A stretch of DNA of 6,248 nucleotides from the NCBI GenBank assembly GCA_046153015.1, contig JBJXGF010000396.1, positions 1 to 6,248 on the forward strand. The letters are read 5' to 3'. Origin of the DNA: JBJXGF01 sp046153015 (GTDB lineage Bacteria > Actinomycetota > Acidimicrobiia > Acidimicrobiales > CAIXPF01). A model generated the notes under the pieces. The model did not search any database. It was not told the origin of the DNA and was given only the letters and a program-made list of their open reading frames with translations. A program made the position numbers and the translations under genes. Shown here piece by piece: positions 1 to 5,115 of the stretch (within the stretch, counting starts at the first letter, position 1; each line of letters starts with the position of its first letter).

Positions 1-2
1 CC

Positions 3-557
3 GCCGCCGGGCTGCGCGAGGGGGAAGGGCCCGGCGCCGTGCAGCGGGTCGACGCGGCCAGCTCGGTCGCCCCGCTGCTGGCCGACCAGCTCGACGGCTT
101 GCTCGCCTTCGCGCCGGCCGCCGCGGCGGAGCTCGCCGCCCGGGGCGAGACGGCGGTCACGCTCAGCCTCGCCGAGCTCGGCGTCACCACCCGCGACCAG
201 CTCTACGTCACCACCGAGGAGGCCCTGGCCACGCGCCGGCCGGCGGTCGTCGCCGCCCTACGGGGCGAGGCGCGCGGCTGGCGAGAGGCCTCCCACGATC
301 ACGAGGCGGCCCGTGACCTCGCCGTCGACGTGTACGGCGCCGAGCTCGACCTCGACCCGGCCGGCCAGCTGGAGCTGCTGCGCCGGATGCTGACGCTGAT
401 GCGTCCCGCCGACGGCGAGTCCCCCTTGCAGCTGAGCGCCGAATCGGCCGCGGCCGACGCCGCCCTGCTCACCCGGCTCGGCTGGCCGATCGGGCCGGCG
501 GCGTTCGCCGTCGACGTGATGGCCGAGGTCGACACCTCCGGCTTCGCCCTCGGGTAG
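3..557 (+). CDS. ABC transporter substrate-binding protein, NMT1/THI5/SsuA type (C-terminal part; 5' end outside window)
   Basis: The reading frame is open from the left edge (first full codon at base 3) to a TAG at 555-557, so about 184 C-terminal residues are present and the signal peptide and first lobe are missing. The start of the alanine-rich stretch near base 39 (GTG) is probably internal. The visible part has the usual layout of the second lobe of NMT1/THI5-like solute-binding proteins: a segment ending in LYVTTEEALATRR, then a helix like 'VVAALRGEARGW' followed by a pair of helices and a short C-terminal tail. Proteins of this family bind small nutrients outside the membrane (thiamine pyrimidine precursors, sulfonates, nitrate, riboflavin) and pass them to an ABC permease. 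The ligand cannot be told from this fragment, and the permease and ATPase genes would lie to the left, outside the window. It converges on panB with 13 bases between the stop codons, leaving no room for a separate terminator. Family assignment is by pattern recognition. Confidence 0.75.
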   Translation, partial: AAGLREGEGPGAVQRVDAASSVAPLLADQLDGLLAFAPAAAAELAARGETAVTLSLAELGVTTRDQLYVTTEEALATRRPAVVAALRGEARGWREASHDHEAARDLAVDVYGAELDLDPAGQLELLRRMLTLMRPADGESPLQLSAESAAADAALLTRLGWPIGPAAFAVDVMAEVDTSGFALG

Positions 558-570
558 CTCCCGGGGCCGC

Positions 571-1422
571 TCAGCGGCCGAACGCGCGGGCCAGCTCGGC
601 GGCCGCCTCGGGCTTGAGTCCGTAGCTCTCGGCCTCGGAGGGGAACGCCCCGGAGCGCACGTCGTCCCGGTAGGCGCACAGGGCGTCGAGCGCGGCGCCG
701 CGCAGGTCGGCGTAGCGGCGCACGAACTTCGGGACTTTGCGGTCGTACCAGCCGAGCAGGTCGTGGAACACCAGCACCTGCCCGTCGCAGCCGGCCCCGG
801 CGCCGATCCCGATGGTCGGCACCGGCACCGCCTCGGTGAGCAGCTCACCCACGAGGGTGGGCACGCCCTCGACGACGATCGAGAAGCAGCCCTCGTCGGC
901 CAGCGCCTTGGCGTCGTCGAGCAGCTCGCGCACCGCGTTGAGCTCGCGGCCCTGCACCTTGAACCCGCCCATCGCGTGCACCGACTGGGGGGTGAGGCCG
1001 ATGTGGCCCATCACCGGGATCTCCGCGTCGAGCAGGGCGCGCACCACCGGCAGCCGCTTGCGGCCTCCCTCCAGCTTGACCGCCTGCGCCCCCGCCCGGA
1101 TCAGCTTGGCCGCGTTGTCGACCGCTTCGGGCACCGTGTTGTGGTAGCTCATCCACGGCATGTCGCCCACCACCACCGCCCCCGGCCCGGCGCGGTGCAC
1201 GGCCGCGGTGTGATGGGCGATGTCGTCGATCGTCACCTGGAGCGTGTTCTCGTAGCCGAGCACCACCATGGCCAGGCTGTCGCCCACGAGGATCAGCTCC
1301 ACCCCGGCGTCGTCGGCCACCCGCGCCGAGGGGGCGTCGTAGGCGGTGACCATCACCAGCGGCGGCGCGCCGGCGGCCCGCTTGTGCTGGCGGATCTGCG
1401 GGATCGTCGGCCGTTCGCTCAT
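571..1422 (-). CDS. panB: 3-methyl-2-oxobutanoate hydroxymethyltransferase (ketopantoate hydroxymethyltransferase)
   Basis: PanB transfers a hydroxymethyl group from 5,10-methylenetetrahydrofolate to 2-oxoisovalerate, giving ketopantoate, the first committed step of pantothenate synthesis in the cytosol. The 283-residue product is of normal family length and is a complete TIM-barrel enzyme. Visible landmarks are VTAYDAPSAR near the N-terminus, the metal-binding aspartates in VGDS (D48) and VVGDMPW (D87), KLEGG with E118, the GHIGLTPQ loop (139-146), and the catalytic glutamate in VVEGVP (E185), followed by IGIGAG (204-209). The ATG at 1422-1420 is chosen because it gives the normal N-terminus, sits about 5 bases after a GGGAGGG ribosome-binding site, and overlaps the TGA of panC as ATGA, which suggests translational coupling. 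The frame stays open far upstream through panC, but that extension is only the shadow of panC. Nothing appears broken or missing. Confidence 0.97.
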   Translation of the reverse strand: MSERPTIPQIRQHKRAAGAPPLVMVTAYDAPSARVADDAGVELILVGDSLAMVVLGYENTLQVTIDDIAHHTAAVHRAGPGAVVVGDMPWMSYHNTVPEAVDNAAKLIRAGAQAVKLEGGRKRLPVVRALLDAEIPVMGHIGLTPQSVHAMGGFKVQGRELNAVRELLDDAKALADEGCFSIVVEGVPTLVGELLTEAVPVPTIGIGAGAGCDGQVLVFHDLLGWYDRKVPKFVRRYADLRGAALDALCAYRDDVRSGAFPSEAESYGLKPEAAAELARAFGR

Positions 1423-2282
1423 CGGACCCTCCCAGGGGCGCAGGCGCCCCGGTTGTCGAGCAGGCGGGGCCTGCCCACCCGCGCCGCGATCAGCAGGCGG
1501 ACCTCGCCGTCGATGGCGGCGGGCGGGGCCAGCGAGGCCGGATCGACCACCGCCGCGTAGTCGAGGCTGGCGAGGGGTTCGGCGGCCACGGCGGCGGTCA
1601 TGACCGCCTCGACCGCGCCCGGGTCGCGTTCGCCGCGTTCGACCGCCGCCGCGCCGGCGTCGAGCGCCGCCTTGAGCACCACCGCGGCGCGGCGCTCCGC
1701 CGGGTCGAGGTACACGTTGCGGCTCGACATGGCCAGCCCGTCGGGCTCGCGCACGGTGGGGCAGCCGATCACCTCGACCGGCAGCGACAGGTCGGCGGCC
1801 ATGCGGGCGACCACCTGGAGCTGCTGATAGTCCTTCTCGCCGAAGAAGGCCCGGCACGGCCCGGCGATGGCGAACAGCTTGGCCACCACCGTGGCCACCC
1901 CGGCGAAGTGGCCGGGCCGGATCGCGCCCTCGAAGCGGTCGGTGATCTCGCGCACGGTCACGCTGGTGAGCACGCCGCCGCCGGGGTACATCTCCTCCAC
2001 GGAGGGGGTGAACAGCAGGTCGACCCCGGCCGCCTCGGCCAGCGCCGAGTCCCTCGGCAGGTCGCGGGGGTACGACGCGAGGTCCTCGCTCGGGCCGAAC
2101 TGGAGCGGGTTCACGAAGATCGTGGCGGTCACGAGCCCGCACTCCGCTCTCGCCCGCCGCATGAGGCTCAGGTGGCCCTCGTGCAGGTAGCCCATGGTCG
2201 GCACGAGGCCCACCACGGCGCCGCCGCGGCGGGCGTCGTCGTGCGCGCGCCGCAGCTCGGCGATGGTCTCGACGGTCTTCAT
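1419..2282 (-). CDS. panC: Pantoate--beta-alanine ligase (pantothenate synthetase)
   Basis: PanC activates pantoate with ATP to pantoyl-adenylate and then condenses it with beta-alanine to give pantothenate. The 287-residue product shows the full nucleotidyltransferase signature: PTMGYLHEGH at 28-37 with the HxGH motif (HEGH, 34-37), FVNPLQF (56-62), a pantoate-site segment RPGHFAGVAT (122-131), FGEKDYQQ (147-154) and the KMSKS-like loop MSSRN (185-189). Length is typical, with a short extra C-terminal tail ending CAPGRVR. The ATG at 2282-2280 is preceded by a good GAGGAG ribosome-binding site about 5 bases upstream. panC is the first gene of a two-gene - strand unit with panB, and their ends overlap by four bases. 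Ketopantoate reductase (panE) and aspartate decarboxylase (panD) are not in the window. No clear promoter is visible on the - strand in the 134-base gap upstream. Confidence 0.97.
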   Translation of the reverse strand: MKTVETIAELRRAHDDARRGGAVVGLVPTMGYLHEGHLSLMRRARAECGLVTATIFVNPLQFGPSEDLASYPRDLPRDSALAEAAGVDLLFTPSVEEMYPGGGVLTSVTVREITDRFEGAIRPGHFAGVATVVAKLFAIAGPCRAFFGEKDYQQLQVVARMAADLSLPVEVIGCPTVREPDGLAMSSRNVYLDPAERRAAVVLKAALDAGAAAVERGERDPGAVEAVMTAAVAAEPLASLDYAAVVDPASLAPPAAIDGEVRLLIAARVGRPRLLDNRGACAPGRVR

Positions 2283-2381
2283 CGACGCTCCTCGGGGCGG
2301 GTCCCTCGACGACGCGACGAAGCCTTGCCCACACCGGGCCCCGCGTCCAAGACGAGCGCAGGGCTGGCGGGGCCGGCCCGC

Positions 2382-2387
2382 TACAGT
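2382..2387 (+). promoter_or_regulatory. Possible -10 box upstream of the P1 hydrolase gene
   Basis: TACAGT lies about 30 bases before the GTG start of the P1-family hydrolase and fits the TAnnnT pattern of a primary-sigma -10 element, giving a predicted short 5' leader of roughly 20 bases. The hexamer at the expected -35 spacing (CAGGGC around 2359-2364) does not resemble TTGACA, so the call is weak. The 134-base gap (2283-2416) separates divergent genes and must contain the promoters for both the hydrolase and panC-panB. Confidence 0.3.
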
Positions 2388-2416
2388 CTCGGCCCGAACC
2401 GGGAGGGGGTGGTGGT

Positions 2417-3346
2417 GTGGCGCTCGGCGTCGAGGGCGTGAAGGTGGGCTGCTACACCGACGAGGCCAATCGCACCGGCTGCACGGTGATCATCCCGCCG
2501 CTGCACACGCTGGGCGTGGCGGCCGTGCGCGGCGGCGCGCCCGGCACCCGGGAGGCGGCCGCGCTCGGGCCCACCGGGGCGGTCAACGAGTGTCACGCGG
2601 TGGTGCTCTGCGGCAACAGCGTGTTCGGCCTCTCCGCCGCCGACGGCGTGGTCGGCTGGTGCTCAGCGCATGGCCTGGGCCTGGAGATGGAGGTGGCCAC
2701 GGTGCCGGTGGTGGGGGCGGCGGTGGTGTTCGACCTGAAGTCCAAGGACCACCAGCGCCTCACCCGGGAAGCGGGCTGGGCGGCGTGCGCGGCGGCCACC
2801 GAGGCCGACCCGCCGATGGGCCTGGCGGGGGTGGGAACGGGGTGCACCGCGGGCAAGGCCGCCGGCCGGGAGCACGCGGTGCCCGGCGGGCAGGGCTGGG
2901 CCGTGGCCCGCAGCGGCGCGGTGGTGGTGGGGGCGCTGATGGCGGTGAACCCCGTGGGCGACGTGATCGACGAGCAGGGCCGGGTGCTCGCCGGCTGCAC
3001 CGCGCCGCCCGACGCCCCGCGGTACCCGTACGCCACGCTGTCGGCCATCCGGGGCTGGAACGACGCCGCCGCCGACGCCGCCGCCGCCCGGTCCAACACC
3101 ACGATCGGCTGCCTCGTCACCAACGCCACGCTCAGCAAGCCCGACGCCTGCCGAGCCGCGGACCTCGCCCACACTGGCATCGCCCGGGCGATCGACCCGC
3201 CGCACACGAACCTCGACGGTGACGCGCTGTTCCTGCTGTGCACCGGCCAGGAGCCCTCCCACGTGGACCTCGTGGCCGCCCTCGGCGCCCGCGCCGTGGC
3301 CGAAGCCATCCGGGCCGCGGTGAGCCCGGCGCGCCGCCTCGGCTGA
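2417..3346 (+). CDS. P1-family peptidase/amidohydrolase (DmpA/BapA/NylC-like, self-processing)
   Basis: This 309-residue protein belongs to the P1 (DmpA) family of N-terminal nucleophile hydrolases, which cut themselves into two chains and then act as aminopeptidases, D-ester hydrolases or amidases. Landmarks are TGCTVIIPP (20-28), RGGAPGTRE (38-46), NSVFGLSAADGV (67-78), VPVVGAAVVFDL (96-107), an AVNPVGDV segment (176-183), and SNTTIG (226-231). By analogy with NylC and the mycobacterial Rv1333-type proteins, the expected self-cleavage site is N227/T228, with T228 becoming the N-terminal nucleophile of the small subunit. AHTGIARAI and HTNLDGDALF near the C-terminus also match the family. The GTG start at 2417 follows a GGGAGG site about 10 bases upstream and gives the usual short N-terminus. 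There is no signal peptide, so it should be cytosolic. The protein has about eleven cysteines. It is divergent from panC, which raises a possible beta-alanine link; the true substrate cannot be read from sequence. Confidence 0.9.
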   Translation: MALGVEGVKVGCYTDEANRTGCTVIIPPLHTLGVAAVRGGAPGTREAAALGPTGAVNECHAVVLCGNSVFGLSAADGVVGWCSAHGLGLEMEVATVPVVGAAVVFDLKSKDHQRLTREAGWAACAAATEADPPMGLAGVGTGCTAGKAAGREHAVPGGQGWAVARSGAVVVGALMAVNPVGDVIDEQGRVLAGCTAPPDAPRYPYATLSAIRGWNDAAADAAAARSNTTIGCLVTNATLSKPDACRAADLAHTGIARAIDPPHTNLDGDALFLLCTGQEPSHVDLVAALGARAVAEAIRAAVSPARRLG

Positions 3347-3374
3347 GGCGGCCGCTCGGCCCCCTTCAGGGCAT

Positions 3375-4157
3375 TCAGTCGGACACGGGGCGCCAGCCCC
3401 AGCAGCACACGGCCAGAGCGTCGATGAACGCGAACGACGGGTCGTTGAACCAGCGGGCGCGGTCCTCGAGGGGCCGGTTGCCGCGGCCGGCGCCGGCGGC
3501 GCGGTCCACCAGCTCCACGGTCATCCGCAGCAGCTGGGAGGCGGCGCTGGCGCCCTCCACGATCGAGCTGCGGGCGGTGTGGCTCACATGCTGGAGCCCG
3601 AGCAGCTCGAACCAGCGGGGCAGCTCCCGGCCCTGGCGCAGGTGCACGCCGGCTCGGGCCTCGCTGAACTCCAGCAGCTCGGCGATCGCCCGGGCGAAGC
3701 GCCGCGCGTCGGGGTGGTCGGGGTCGGCGGCGGAGAGCACGCCGTAGTCGGGCTCCTCGACCACCAGCGCGCCGCCTTCGGCCACGCTGGCGGCCAGGTG
3801 GCCGAGCGCGGCGGGCGCGTCGGGCGCGCACAGCAGCGCCTGGCGGGCGACGACAAGATCGAACCCGCCGGGGGCGAGCGGTCTGCGGGTGTGGTCGTGG
3901 ACGACCGGTTGCGTCCCGCCCACGTGAGGCAGCATCTCCGCCGTCGAGTCGGCCACGACCACCGTGCCCTCGGGGCCGACCGTCTCCACCAGCCAGGCCG
4001 CCAGCGTCTCGCTCACGGCGCCCACGGCCAGGCAGCGCCAGCCGAGGCTGACGCCGAGGTCTTCGAGCAGGGCCACGGCGCCGGCGTCGGCGGCGTCGCC
4101 CAGCATGCGGCGGCGGCGGCGCTCCTCCAAGGGCTCGATGCCTGTTCCAATGGTCAT
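3375..4157 (-). CDS. SAM-dependent methyltransferase-like protein with degenerate SAM motif I (downstream copy)
   Basis: The 260-residue product has the layout of a class I SAM methyltransferase of an actinobacterial type with a long C-terminal cap. There is a helical N-terminus, a motif I region RCLAVGAVSETLAAWL (41-56), a second strand ending in VVVAD (D70), GGFDLVVARQALL (97-109) as motif IV, GGALVVEEPDYG as motif VI, and a C-terminal part ending in DPSFAFIDA and CCWGW. Motif I is unusual: the acidic residue and two glycines of the normal E/DxGxGxG loop are replaced (A44, V48, E50), so cofactor binding is doubtful. The ATG at 4157 is used here. A GTG at 4166 would add three residues and is better spaced from a GGGGTGAG ribosome-binding site, so it is a real alternative. 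The gene follows its paralogue by 14 bases (5 with the GTG start), so the two are probably co-transcribed. It converges on the P1 hydrolase with 28 bases between stops. Substrate unknown. Confidence 0.8.
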   Translation of the reverse strand: MTIGTGIEPLEERRRRRMLGDAADAGAVALLEDLGVSLGWRCLAVGAVSETLAAWLVETVGPEGTVVVADSTAEMLPHVGGTQPVVHDHTRRPLAPGGFDLVVARQALLCAPDAPAALGHLAASVAEGGALVVEEPDYGVLSAADPDHPDARRFARAIAELLEFSEARAGVHLRQGRELPRWFELLGLQHVSHTARSSIVEGASAASQLLRMTVELVDRAAGAGRGNRPLEDRARWFNDPSFAFIDALAVCCWGWRPVSD

Positions 4158-4171
4158 TGCTTTCACGACGC

Positions 4172-4918
4172 TCACCCCAGCCGACAAGTCGCGGCCGCTC
4201 GACCCCAAACCGTGCACGACGCGGCGTCGAGGTATGCGAACGTGGCGTCGTCCCAGAGGGGGTGGCGAAGGAGGCGTCGGGCGGCGAGCGCCCGGCCGCC
4301 GGCGCCGCTCGCCGCCTGCTCGAGCACCGAGCGCAGCCGCTCCACCTCGGCCGACCCGCCCCGCACGACCCGGGTGCTGATCGCGCTCGCGGTCTGGGAG
4401 AGGCCGAGCCAGCGCAGCAGCACCTCGAGGCGCCGGCCGATCAACGGATCGGCGCCGAGCCCCTCCAGGGCGCCGAGCGAGGCGCGCAGCAGCCGCTCGA
4501 AGCAGCCGCTCGAAGGGTGCTCGGGCGCGGTCGGGGTGATCGCGCCGAGGTCGAGCGCCTCGACCACCAGCCAGCCGTTCTCGCTGAGCAGCGGCACCAG
4601 GCCGGCCAGCTCCCGCTCCGGGTCCCCCCACAGGCCCTGCCGGCAGCGGATCACCTCGAAGCGGTCGCCCGCCTCCGCCGTGCCGGCCCGGCCGAACCCG
4701 TAGGACTCGCCGGTTGCGGGGCGCTGATCTCGCTGATCTCGCTGATCGGCTCGTTCTCGCGCGGTGACGCACGACCCGTGGTCGACCTCGAGCAGCCGGC
4801 CAGTCGCCGCTGTTCCCAGCGGCGGGCGCGGCACGCCCGATCGTTCGGCGAAGCCGGCCAGATCCGGCGGCGCTTGCCTGTTCCCGTGCGTCGAGTCGAC
4901 GCCAATCGCCCTTGTCAC
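4172..4918 (-). CDS. Methyltransferase-like protein, diverged paralogue with reduced SAM-binding half (upstream copy)
   Basis: This 248-residue product aligns with its downstream neighbour. DRFEVIRCRQGLW (85-97) matches GFDLVVARQALL, NGWLVVEALDLG matches GGALVVEEPDYG, PEHP matches PDHP, GRRLEVLLRWLGL matches GRELPRWFELLGL, and DATFAYLDA near the C-terminus matches DPSFAFIDA. The motif I position also coincides (RLLEVDHGS at 41-49 against RCLAVGAVS at 41-49), which supports the GTG start at 4918. Here the loop keeps the acidic E44 and G48 but has D46 and C50 where glycines are expected. The stretch between motif I and motif IV is about 12 residues shorter than in the neighbour, lacks a clear second strand with its acidic residue, and contains a DQRDQRDQR repeat. 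It is therefore either a pseudoenzyme or a decaying gene; the intact frame and conserved C-terminal half favour a maintained protein. The ribosome-binding site (GGGGA about 8-12 bases upstream) is modest. Confidence 0.65.
   Translation of the reverse strand: MTRAIGVDSTHGNRQAPPDLAGFAERSGVPRPPLGTAATGRLLEVDHGSCVTARERADQRDQRDQRPATGESYGFGRAGTAEAGDRFEVIRCRQGLWGDPERELAGLVPLLSENGWLVVEALDLGAITPTAPEHPSSGCFERLLRASLGALEGLGADPLIGRRLEVLLRWLGLSQTASAISTRVVRGGSAEVERLRSVLEQAASGAGGRALAARRLLRHPLWDDATFAYLDAASCTVWGRAAATCRLG
4723..4749 (+). repeat. 9-base tandem repeat, three copies (last imperfect)
   Basis: GCTGATCTC occurs at 4723-4731 and 4732-4740, followed by GCTGATCGG at 4741-4749. The unit is a multiple of three and reads in frame on the - strand as DQR repeated three times inside the upstream methyltransferase-like gene. 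It falls where that protein should form the second beta strand of the SAM pocket, so it probably arose by slippage in a region no longer under tight constraint. Confidence 0.9.
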
Positions 4919-4970
4919 CCGCTCGTCCCCGCTTTCACGCTCTGTGCATGCCTAGGCGCAGGCCGTGAGA

Positions 4971-5015
4971 CTATCGGGGAGTGTAGCGGCCGGCGTTCAG
5001 GCTTTCCTCGCTCAT
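4971..5015 (-). other. Short leader reading frame (14 codons), doubtful gene
   Basis: An ATG at 5015-5013 opens a 14-residue frame, MSEESLNAGRYTPR, that ends in TAG at 4973-4971. It begins two bases after the palindrome and would lie in the leader of the methyltransferase-like pair if transcription starts at the TATAAT box. No ribosome-binding site precedes it. It could be a regulatory leader peptide, the leftover N-terminus of an older version of the downstream gene, or chance. I favour remnant or chance. Confidence 0.2.
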
Positions 5016-5016
5016 G

Positions 5017-5034
5017 CGACCGACAAATCGGTCG
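5017..5034. promoter_or_regulatory. 18-base perfect-arm palindrome, candidate operator
   Basis: CGACCGA (5017-5023) and TCGGTCG (5028-5034) are exact 7-base inverted arms around CAAA. On the - strand the palindrome begins 5 bases after a perfect TATAAT box, so it covers the predicted transcription start of the methyltransferase-like pair, a classic place for a dimeric repressor such as a TetR-type protein. No regulator gene is in the window. On the + strand the same arms followed by TTATTATTAT also resemble an intrinsic terminator, but no + strand gene ends here. Confidence 0.5.
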
Positions 5035-5039
5035 TTATT

Positions 5040-5045
5040 ATTATA
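5040..5045 (-). promoter_or_regulatory. Candidate -10 box (TATAAT) for the methyltransferase-like pair
   Basis: A perfect TATAAT on the - strand sits in the only AT-rich patch of the window (5035-5045), about 120 bases upstream of the GTG start of the first methyltransferase-like gene. The -35 region at 16-17 bases spacing (GTGTTG or CGTGTT) is a poor match, so the promoter may need an activator, or the palindrome just downstream may be its main control. Predicted leader length is about 115 bases. Confidence 0.5.
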
Positions 5046-5087
5046 GATGGGACGGGTGGAACAACACGGCCCACGGGCTGCCGGGGT

Positions 5088-5115
5088 GTGCCTACTCGAC
5101 CGTGCCTACTCGACC
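5088..5115. repeat. 14-base perfect tandem duplication over the stop codon of the molybdopterin oxidoreductase
   Basis: GTGCCTACTCGACC occurs at 5088-5101 and again at 5102-5115, followed by three more matching bases. The gene's TAG (5108-5106 on the - strand) lies in the right-hand copy, and the left-hand copy falls just after the gene. Because 14 is not a multiple of three, the left copy would read in a different frame; the protein end is unchanged whichever copy is older. Confidence 0.9.

Noticed and set aside
571..2334. A single 587-codon - strand open frame covering panB and most of the panC region
   Set aside because: Only the last 283 codons match PanB. The upstream part is arginine- and glycine-rich shadow coding of panC in another frame, and panB has its own ATG with a ribosome-binding site.
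2283..2416. - strand promoter for panC (TTGGAC-like hexamer in the divergent spacer)
   Set aside because: It matches the -35 consensus only in its first three bases and no -10-like hexamer lies at the proper spacing.
3347..3374. Terminator between the convergent P1 hydrolase and methyltransferase-like genes
   Set aside because: The 28-base gap contains only the short self-complementary GCGGCCGC (3348-3355), with no loop and no T-tract.
5017..5045. Intrinsic terminator on the + strand (7-base hairpin followed by TTATTATTAT)
   Set aside because: It has the right shape, but no + strand gene ends upstream of it, and in the - strand direction the AT tract precedes the hairpin. A promoter/operator reading fits the gene layout better.
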